Source: Actinostola sp. cb2023
Lineage: Eukaryota; Cnidaria; Anthozoa; Actiniaria; Actinostolidae
Direction of reading: 5' to 3'
Assembly (NCBI GenBank): GCA_033675265.1
Contig: JAUJYZ010000420.1
Span: 116,001 to 180,000, forward strand
Length of the DNA: 64,000 nucleotides
The position numbers and the translations under genes are program-made. How positions within the stretch are numbered: position 1 is the stretch's first letter; each line of letters begins with the position of its first letter. This document shows positions 56,501 through 64,000 of this stretch, piece by piece. The notes under the pieces were generated by a model. That model saw only the letters and a program-made list of their open reading frames with translations. It was not told the DNA's origin and did not search any database.

Positions 56501-59500
56501 TGAGTAGTAACGCAGGAACACAGAGCGCATAATAAATCCATCAAATGATGAGTAGTAACGCAGGAACACTAGCGCATCATAAATCCATCAAGCAATGAGT
56601 AGTAACGCAGGAACACTAGCGCATCATAAATCCATCAAACGATGAGTAGTAACGCAGGAACACTAGCGCATCATAAATCCATCAAGCGATGAGTAGTAAC
56701 GCAGGAACATTAGCGCATCATAAATCCATCAAATGATGAGTAGTAACGCAGGAACACTAGCGCATCATAAATCCATCAAGCGATGAGTAGTAACACAGGA
56801 ACACTAGCGCATCATAAATCCATCAAACGATGAGTAGTAACGCAGGAACACTAGCGCATCATAAATCCATCAAGCAATGAGTAGTAACGCAGGAACACTA
56901 GCGCATCATAAATCCATCAAGCGATGAGTAGTAACGCAGGAACACTAGCGCATCATAAATCCATCAAATGATGAGTAGTAATGCTGTTGATGTTTGGACT
57001 CAAATGCTCCGAAACGTAGTGTATCTGTTAGCCCTTCAAGGAATACCAGGCCACACGTTACATGAACAAGACATCGGCCAGCTTATATGACATATTGACT
57101 TTAATTTTGTATAACAATACAATAATTACACAGCAACATTTTTACTTACTAGTCAAGCATATGACCCAAATACTCAAATACTTTTGTTTCTTATGTACAT
57201 CACAGGGTGGCATTGGACCCGAAGGACCAAAAGGAACCGACGTAAGTCCATGTGCGATTTTTCATTATGTAGAAGAGTCCTAAGACTGCAATAGATTGTA
57301 CAGCAGTTTAATAGCGAAACTTCATGTGACGTCAGCTTTTGTCATTCATGTGCCAACCAGAGATCGATTGGCTGTTGAAACAAAGCAACGTGTGAAAAGT
57401 TTTTGTGGAAATGGTTGGCACATTAACATCACAATATTAATGTTTGTAAACATGAAGTATCGCTACGTCTGTATAACATTCCATGACAACATACATGTAC
57501 ACTATGTCTTAATATATACTTTGTAGGGGCATTAAACATTGTAAAATAACAAGTATTTAAACATAATAGTTCTGCAGGGTATAATATTCCTGACCCCCCC
57601 CTTTTTAACAGAGCTTCAGTTCAGAATTTCAGAGGCTCAGAGTGTATACATGTAGCTATGTTGCTGTGTATCCTAATTTCAGAGGCTCAGAGTGTATACA
57701 TGTAGCTATGTTGCTGTGTATCCTAATTTCAGAGGCTCAGAGTGTATACATGTAGCTATGTTGCTGTGTATCCTAATTTCAGAGGCTCAGAGTGTATACA
57801 TGTAGCTATGTTGCTGTGTATCCTAATTTCAGAGGCTCAGAGTGTATACATGTAGCTATGTTGCTGTGTATCCTAATTTCAGAGGCTCAGAGTGTATACA
57901 TGTAGCTATGTTGCTGTGTATCCTAATTTTATGTTTAATTTTAATTTCAATTCCCAATTTGTGGCGCATGCATACACTTGTTAAAGCTATTCTCTAGAGG
58001 GCCACGGGTTTGTCTGTTTATCTGTTAAGTTAGACATGTACTTGATTGAGCCCTTTTCACATGATCTGAGGCAATTAACACTGCAGATATTGTACACATG
58101 AAATTACAATGTTCTTAATACCTAGATTTGACTTGTGTATGTATGTACATTGATGTTGGTATCTGTATTACTTTACCAGGGAGAGCCTGGACTGCCTGGA
58201 ATTCCTGGCAAACTAGGTGATGCTGTAAGTATTCCTGCCTTTTAGACATTGTGTGTAAGAACAGATTTTGATAGTACATCCACTTCAGTAGAGGTCCACA
58301 CAATAATACATTGTAAATACAGCACTATAGAAGATGGTACGTTGGTCAGTTGACAGACTTGCATGCTAGAAAACACAACAATCTCCAGCTATTATCTTTC
58401 CTATTTTTTCGGTTAAAATCAGCGTCTTTGAGCTAATTTGAACTCCACGCTACTGTAGTTGTCTCGGTAGCTCAGTGGGTAGAGCACCTGTCATGAAATC
58501 GGGGTGTCGTGGGTTCGAATCCCGCTCGAGGCGTCTGATTTTTTCCGAACATTTGTTCTGTATATTCTCCATCAGTTTTCATTTCTATTTTTTTAATTAC
58601 TATTAAATTTTTTTATTGTGATGATTTATATTGTGAAGCACCTTGGACTTTAGGGATATGTGCTCTGAAAAAATAAAATTATTATTATTATTATTATTAT
58701 TATTAGCTGCGAATCACATTAAATTCAGGCCTGTCGACCACAGGTCTGATAGCTATAACTACCATTTATATCCCACTACTTCATTTAACTGTAAGCCATT
58801 GCATCTCGCACACCCTCTCATTACTGCGTTGTATGTTGACAGGGAGAATTTGGAGAGCCAGGAGAGCCTGGAGAGTTGGTGGGAGTAGACAAACCAACTC
58901 GGGTAAGTTGATCAATTTATTGACAAACTTTGTCACTCGATTGTTTGTGTCAAGCGTTTGTCAGATTGGCACAAACTGTCACACAGACTCTAATGTAACT
59001 ATAATCATTTGTATAGGAGAGCGGATGTACACAGGCTATAATCATGTTAGCTTGTGTATAGGAGTGTGGATGTACACAGGCTATAATCATGTTAGCTTGT
59101 GTATAGGAGAGCGGATGTACACAGGCTATTATCATGTTAGCTTGTGTATAGGAGTGTGGATGTACACAGGCTATAATCATGTTAGCTTGTGTATAGGAAT
59201 GCGGATGTACACAGGCTATAATCATGTTAGCTTGTGTATAGCAGAGCATACACAGGCTATAATCATGTTAGCTTGTGTATAGGAGTGCAGATGTACACAG
59301 GCTATAATCATGATAGCTTGTGTATAGGAGAGCAGATGTACACAGGCTATAATCATGTTAGCTTGTGTATAGGAGTGCAGATGTACACAGGCTATAATCA
59401 TGTTAGCTTGTGTATAGGAGTGCAGATGTACACAGGCTATAATCATGTTAGCTTGTGTATAGGAGTGTGGATGTACACAGGCTATAATCATGTTAGCTTG

Positions 59501-62500
59501 TGTATAGCAGAGCATACACAGGCTATAATCATGTTAGCTTGTGTATAGGAGAGCAGATGTACACAGGCTATAATCATGTTAGCTTGTGTATAGGAATGCG
59601 GATGTACACAGGCTATAATCATGTTAGCTTGTGTATAGCAGAGCATACACAGGCTATAATCATGTTAGCTTGTGTATAGGAGTGCAGATGTACACAGGCT
59701 ATAATCATGATAGCTTGTGTATAGGAGAGCAGATGTACACAGGCTATAATCATGTTAGCTTGTGTATAGGAGTGCAGATGTACACAGGCTATAATCATGT
59801 TAGCTTGTGTATAGGAGTGCAGATGTACACAGGCTATAATCATGTTAGCTTGTGTATAGGAGTGTGGATGTACACAGGCTATAATCATGTTAGCTTGTGT
59901 ATAGCAGAGCATACACAGGCTATAATCATGTTAGCTTGTGTATAGGAGAGCAGATGTACACAGGCTATAATCATGTTAGCTTGTGTATAGGAGTGCAGAT
60001 GTACACAGGCTATAATCATGATAGCTTGTGTATAGGAGAGCAGATGTACACAGGCTATTATCATGTTAGCTTGTGTATAGGAGTGCGGATGTACACAGGC
60101 TATAATCATGATAGCTTGTGTATAGGAGAGCGGATGTACACAGGCTATAATCATGTTAGCTTGTGTATAGCAGAGCATACACAGGCTATAATCATGTTAG
60201 CTTGTGTATAGGAGTGTGGATGTACACAGGCTATAATCATGTTAGCTTGTGTATAGGAGAGCGGATGTACACAGGCTATAATCATGTTAGCTTGTGTATA
60301 GGAGTGTGGATGTACACAGGCTATAATCATGTTAGCTTGTGTATAGGAGTGCAGATGTACACAGGCTATAATCATGTTAGCTTGTGTATAGGAGTGTGGA
60401 TGTACACAGGCTATAATCATGTTAGCTTGTGTATAGGAATGCGGATGTACACAGGCTATAATCATGTTAGCTTGTGTATAGCAGAGCATACACAGGCTAT
60501 AATCATGTTAGCTTATGTATAGGAGAGCGGATGTACACAGGCTATTATCATGTTAGCTTGTGTATAGGAGTGCGGATGTACACAGGCTATAATCATGTTA
60601 GCTTGTGTATAGGAGAGCGGATGTACACAGGCTATTATCATGTTAGCTTGTGTATAGGAGTGCAGATGTACACAGGCTATAATCATGGTATACTGCATCA
60701 ATGTTGTGATGGGCCACAGCGCATGAAAAGGGCCCATAGATATTTCAGTATATTAATGATAACTCATAATATTATTATCACACTTGCTTTATAGGGAAAG
60801 GAAGGAGATGACGGCGACTCTGGTATTAACGTAAGTTCTATGGTGCCATATAATAATTAAAATACCTTAATCTGTTATTAAACAAGTGAGAGGTCCGTAT
60901 GGATCCTCGGGTTTTATGTTTCACTTATATGGCCCGTGGTTGGGCCATAAGTCGGTGAAAAAGAACTTGGCCCATAACTTATGGTATGGACAGGTCTCAC
61001 ATTCGGTTAATAAGAGGTATTTATTTGGGCAGCTCTTAGAAGATCTATGCCAATTGGGTCAATACTATTAGAATTCTAGTATTAATCACATATACCTCAA
61101 TAACAAAACAATAGAACGAGTAGACAATAGTAGATAATGAATTCTATTGTTTGTATTATCCAATCACAATAGCTCTTCTGAGCAGCTGCGTGTCACGGGC
61201 AGGCCTGCAGCTCTTAGAAGATCTATGCCAATTGGGTCAATACTATTAGAGTAAAACAATAGAAACAAAACAATAGAACGAGTAGACAATAGTAGATAAT
61301 GAATTCTATTGTGCTTGTGTTGTGGTGGGCAGGCCTGCAGCTCTTAGAAGATCTATGCCAATTGGGTCAATACTATTAGAGTAAAACAATAGAAACAAAA
61401 CAATAGAATGAGTAGACAATAGTAGATAATGAATTTTATTGTGCTTGTGTTGTGGTGGGCAGGCCTGCAGCTCTTAGAAGATCTATGCCAATTGGGTCAA
61501 TACTATTAGAGTAAAACAATAGAAACAAAACAATAGAACGAGTAGACAATAGTAGATAATGAATTCTATTGTTTGTATTATCCAATCACAACAGCGCGCT
61601 CTTTTGAGCAGCTGTACTGTGTCACCTCATTTATTTGCGATGACAGGAAATGTGTGTAACACACTTTATTTATTCACTGAAGATGACCCAATGGTCGAAA
61701 ACGTTTTGAACATTTGTTAAAACTTTTAAAGCCTTTTATTGATTACAAATTTACAGCAATCACATTATGTACAAACAGGTGTTTGTAACCAGCCATATTA
61801 TGTACAAACAGGTGTTTGTAACCAGCATTACTATATTGTTTCAGGGAATCAGTGGTGATGATGGGATGTCTGGGGATAAAGGAGCTTCTGGAGCAAAAGG
61901 AGCTTACGGCCTGAAAGGCATGAAGGGTGAACCTGGTAAAACAGGGACAAGTGGAATATTGGTGAGAATGTATTGTCCCTGCTGTCTAAATTAACAGTTC
62001 TAAATTACACTCTCTCTAAGACAGACATCCTCGGGACCACCACCAACTGTCCGTCTTAGAGAGGTGTCCGTCTTATGGAGAGTTATGCAATTTGACACCA
62101 TTAACTAAAGCAACATAGAGGTACAAGTCAAAGCTGACAAACAATTTTTTACTCAAGCAGTTAATGGGACAAGAACATTTTGCATGCAATTATATTAGTA
62201 AGTAAGTAAGTAAGTAGACTTTATTATATTTTTTGTCAAAGAACGCACGAAATATGCACAAGAATGCGCGAAATATGGGACCGTATTTTGGGTAGTTACT
62301 TCAAACTGGCTTTCCAATCATTCATGCAGAATCGTGCGATGAAAATTAACCAATCAGCGTGCGAGAATTCTACATTGGCTAGCGCGCGCTCGTACAGAGA
62401 TTTCCAAGTTTTCACTGTAATTTGTTGTTTTTCTTTCACCAGAATAGCTAGTTTCTTTGACAAAATATGTAATAAACAACTTATTAGTCGGCTAAGCATC

Positions 62501-63751
62501 TAATACGGCTGTGAATTTTTACTCGTCATGTATTTTGGCTTGCCTAAAGGCTCACCAAAATACCAATTAAATGACTCGTAAAAATACACAGCCGTATTAG
62601 ATGCTTAGCCGACTAATAACCTCTATTTATTTACAAAGGGTGACACGTGACAGTATTGGAGAAACTGATAAACTTGTGGCCCTAACAAAAACTCAAAAAG
62701 AAAATAAATATATATATATATATAATATACAAAATATGTAAAACTATAAGAGTACTATTAAAAGTAGTTTACATTTACTGTACGACACGCTATACGTGAT
62801 CTGTTTGTTTTCTGTCATTACCTTTAGTATCAAACATCTGGCTAGTGTCCGTCTTACAGGGAGTTTTTTGACCTATTTTTAACCAAAATTAATTTAAAAA
62901 GTGTCCGTTGTCCGTCTTAGAGAGGTGTCCGTCTTATAGAGGGCTTAGATACAGTGAAAGAACGGGTTTTCGGCAGGGACCAGCAAATGGTGTCCGTTAT
63001 AGAGAGGTGTCCGTCTTATTGAGGTGTCCATTTAATAGGAGAGAGTTCACTGTATATCATTAATTTAACTCATTGACCAATAAACCTTTTATCGTTGTTA
63101 CTGTGAATATTTTACTATTATGCCGCTATAGGTATTAGATACGGAGTAGGTAGGGTATTATTATATGTACATAATTTGTACATGAAGGTTAAACTCCCTT
63201 AACTATGCACAAACAGAACGGTGAATAGCTTCATTTGGAAATCTTTTGGAACAATCGGTATTTAATTAGTTATCACCCAATTATTACACGTGGTCTCGAA
63301 CAGCTTCTTTGCAATCAAGTGTTACGTACCTTATAAATATATTATCATTTTATTATTATATATATTTATCTATTTTGTATCATAGCCAACATATTTTAGT
63401 CACAATTGACTACGATGGATATTAAATATATATTTTTAATTTTTATTAAGTACATTGAACAGCTTAGACAATTAATTTATTTATCTCCACTAAGCGATGA
63501 CAGCTAGGTATTGGGGGTTGACCCATTGCTAGGTTGCCATGGTTACCTCCTTACTCACTTTGCTTGCTCTGTTTCAAATTGGGGAATTAAACCTAGCTAC
63601 CCTCCATACCATTGACTATGGGCACGTGGGATGTAGTAGTCAAGCCGTTAAGCCAACATATGGGACAGTATGTACCTAATACTAATATTTCAATTCCACT
63701 CTTTAGGGTCCCAGTGGAGAACTAGGTACAAAGGGGCCGCACGGAAAAGTG
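47494..63751 (+). CDS. Second type IV collagen alpha chain (N-terminal part, 17 exons, runs off the window)
   Basis: Divergent partner of the minus-strand collagen gene. Exons: 47494-47571, 48945-48989, 49619-49663, 50016-50060, 50605-50649, 52715-52777, 53178-53258, 53908-53958, 54180-54215, 54981-55016, 55340-55366, 57206-57241, 58180-58224, 58843-58902, 60795-60830, 61845-61961, 63707-63751. All are phase 0 with AG/GT borders, giving 297 in-frame codons. The first listed exon is the 7S Cys segment; the rest are Gly-X-Y with breaks at GNNAVP, GEPFTGTVDGDLIKG and GELVGVDKPTR. The signal-peptide exon must lie upstream, in 35.1-47.5 kb. The rest of the helix and the NC1 domain lie beyond the right edge. 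Confidence 0.92.
47685..48845. repeat. 17-bp minisatellite inside a terminal-inverted-repeat-like element
   Basis: About 60 copies of tgtccacttatgggagg, with variant tgtgcttattgg(a/g)ag insertions. Left border words ggtggaacctcccataa and gacctgcaagca, right border words gtgcttgcag and ggtgtccatagg, look like the ends of a pogo-like element. 17 is coprime to three, so all three plus frames stay open with the same peptide; it is not a gene. It fills the first helix intron of the plus-strand collagen gene. Confidence 0.9.
49743..49985. repeat. Two adjacent palindromic elements
   Basis: 49743-49835: ttagtaaagtagtttgtaag pairs with cttacaaacaactttaccta. 49895-49985: ggagatacaaattttgctc pairs with agataaaatttgtatctc. 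Both are between collagen exons at 49663 and 50016. Confidence 0.6.
50680..50795. repeat. MITE family A, copy 3
   Basis: Contains gtgacttgtgatcaaaatcc and its inverted partner ttttaatcagagatcactta, with ttcttgcatggcc at the right edge. Confidence 0.7.
50865..51705. repeat. Tetranucleotide (gtca)n tract with higher-order words
   Basis: About 840 bp of (gtca)n broken regularly by attctgtcagtc, cactcagtc and cattcattc. The combined word gtcagtcattctgtcagtca recurs many times. Confidence 0.9.
51965..52552. mobile_element. Pogo-like element whose inside is a 33-bp tandem array
   Basis: TA-cagtggaacctctatataac at the left is exactly mirrored by tatatagaggttccactg-TA at the right. Between them lie about 15 copies of a 33-bp unit (gtaatagaggtctgttatat agagggtggccgc). 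The unit itself contains the subterminal motif of the element (tatatagagg). Multiple-of-three length opens frames on both strands; they are not genes. Confidence 0.85.
52715..52777 (+). CDS. Second collagen IV chain: 63-nt exon with Cys-x-Cys in the helix
   Basis: Encodes GVPGISGPKGFYGLCGCKGEL. The paired cysteines lie in the triple-helical part just after the 7S region. The positional equivalent in the minus-strand gene (27514-27576) is also 63 nt and also carries a cysteine, which supports orthologous exon positions in the two paralogues. Confidence 0.88.
53408..53780. repeat. MITE-like element with gcttatt words
   Basis: Starts taccgtaattaatgattgag and contains repeated g(g/c)gcttatt motifs (at least seven) in one orientation. 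Related to the element at 19617-19760 by taccgtaa and gcttatttt words. Confidence 0.5.
54216..54870. repeat. 12-bp repeat aatgaatgaaca, about 50 copies
   Basis: Begins right at the donor of the 54180-54215 exon and runs for 650 bp, with variants aatgaacaaaca and aatgaatgaatg. The minus strand therefore reads open in three frames (a Phe/Ile/His/Ser repeat); not a gene. Confidence 0.92.
55075..55190. repeat. MITE family A, copy 4
   Basis: cagtgcaagtgacttctgatc and its inverted partner gatcagagatcacttaag bound an AT-rich centre with aaattctcc / gagaattta. Confidence 0.7.
55375..56985. repeat. Minisatellite, 44-50 bp unit, about 33 copies
   Basis: Unit catcataaatccatcaaatgatgagtagtaacgcaggaaca followed by variable agagcg(ta). 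Sub-families (cactagcgcat versus cacagagcgtacat) cluster at opposite ends of the array. Each unit has a small internal palindrome (catca ... tgatg). Confidence 0.92.
57615..57928. repeat. 50-bp tandem repeat, six copies
   Basis: Unit aatttcagaggctcagagtg ... tgttgctgtgtatcct. All six copies appear identical, so the expansion is recent. Confidence 0.92.
58461..58705 (+). mobile_element. tRNA-derived SINE
   Basis: The head (58461-58533) can fold like a tRNA: a 7-bp acceptor stem (gtctcgg with tcgaggc, two wobbles), a D arm with A box tagctcagtgggtagagc, and a T arm with B box ggttcgaatcc. The anticodon arm is imperfect and U33 is missing, so it is a SINE head and not a functional tRNA. The tail (gaagcaccttggactttagg) followed by (att)n at 58675-58705 resembles the 3' end of CR1/L2-type LINEs. 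Confidence 0.8.
59010..60690. repeat. Minisatellite, 45-bp unit with higher-order periodicity
   Basis: About 37 copies of gtacacaggctataatcatg ttagcttgtgtataggag(a/t)g. A shortened unit marked by gcagagcatacacagg recurs at about 59240, 59507, 59637, 59904, 60171 and 60481. A block of about 397 bp (59234-59630) is repeated almost exactly from 59631. Confidence 0.92.
60888..61010. repeat. Inverted repeat
   Basis: gtgagaggtccgta (about 60888) pairs with ggacaggtctcac (about 60987), and inner words ttatatggccc and gggccataag pair. A small foldback beside the 60795-60830 exon. Confidence 0.55.
61020..61605. repeat. 130-bp tandem repeat, three to four copies
   Basis: Unit includes gggcaggcctgcagctctta, atctatgccaattgggtcaa and gagtagacaatagtagataa. 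The first and last copies have diverged borders (ttgtattatccaatcacaa). Confidence 0.9.
62000..63055. mobile_element. Composite pogo-like element with repeated 'gtgtccgtctta' words
   Basis: The left end (tacactctctctaagacag) and right end (ggagagagttcactgta) are related to the CAGT-gaac ends of the other pogo-like elements. Near both ends gtgtccgtcttagagagg-type words repeat (62047, 62068, 62900, 62923, 63008). A nested palindrome lies at 62488-62615 (gtcggctaagcatctaatac and its inverse). No transposase is seen. Confidence 0.5.
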
Positions 63752-64000
63752 GTATGTATAGCAAAACAGGTTCATATACATGTATAATGGAAGGCGTCCA
63801 TCCAAAACAGTGAATTCTGCATTGTTGTAGCGTGCATTATATTCCTGAAACAAACCAAAAGAATGGATTGAGTAATTGTTTTTCATTGTTTTTATATTGT
63901 GCAAAATAGTGCAAACCATTCAACCGAGATATCATTATCGTTATTATTGAACTGAATACAGAATACTACAAGTGTAGTTTATAGAATGAGCGGCCGTGTT

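Noticed and set aside
55375..56985. Regular repeat array resembling a CRISPR at first sight
   Set aside because: No unique spacers; it is a eukaryotic intronic minisatellite.
58833..60794. Open frames on both strands with MYTGYNHVSLCIG or SYTQANMIIACVHPH units
   Set aside because: 45-bp tandem repeat; only 58843-58902 within it is a real collagen exon.

Overview
The window is animal nuclear DNA, AT-rich, intron-rich and full of repeats. It is dominated by two type IV (basement-membrane) collagen genes facing away from each other. GT-AG introns, Gly-X-Y exons of 9-bp multiples, tRNA-derived SINEs and many inverted-repeat (MITE-like) elements point to an invertebrate metazoan, plausibly a cnidarian or another early-branching marine animal. 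I cannot fix the species.

Left part (1-5454): mostly inverted-repeat elements, plus one small spliced gene on the minus strand (2974 down to 2283 or beyond) for an unrecognised short membrane protein.

Centre-left (5455-35062, minus strand): a complete collagen IV alpha chain. I assembled 34 coding exons by eye. They sum to 5220 nt (1739 residues plus stop) with every junction in frame. The order is signal peptide, Cys-rich 7S segment, about 1.4 kb of residues in an interrupted triple helix, and a 12-Cys NC1 domain. The N-terminal half uses small phase-0 exons with long repeat-laden introns; the C-terminal half uses large phase-1 exons with short introns.

Middle (35063-47493): the head-to-head intergenic/first-intron region. 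It holds the likely shared promoter (about 35.06-35.3 kb), then minisatellites, including a 3.6-kb array of a 19-bp unit. The first coding exon of the right-hand gene was not identified securely.

Right (47494-63751, plus strand): the N-terminal part of a second collagen IV chain, 17 exons from its 7S Cys cluster into the triple helix, running off the window. Its exon sizes mirror those of the first gene almost one for one, which argues that the pair arose by duplication. The two chains would be expected to assemble into one heterotrimeric protomer and to be co-regulated from the shared promoter, as in other animals.

Almost every long intron carries a tandem array (12-130 bp units), a palindromic element or a SINE. 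The most unusual are a circularly permuted inverted element pair at 20.5-22.25 kb, flanked by two 265-bp MITEs, and tandem arrays that have expanded inside pogo-like terminal-inverted-repeat elements.
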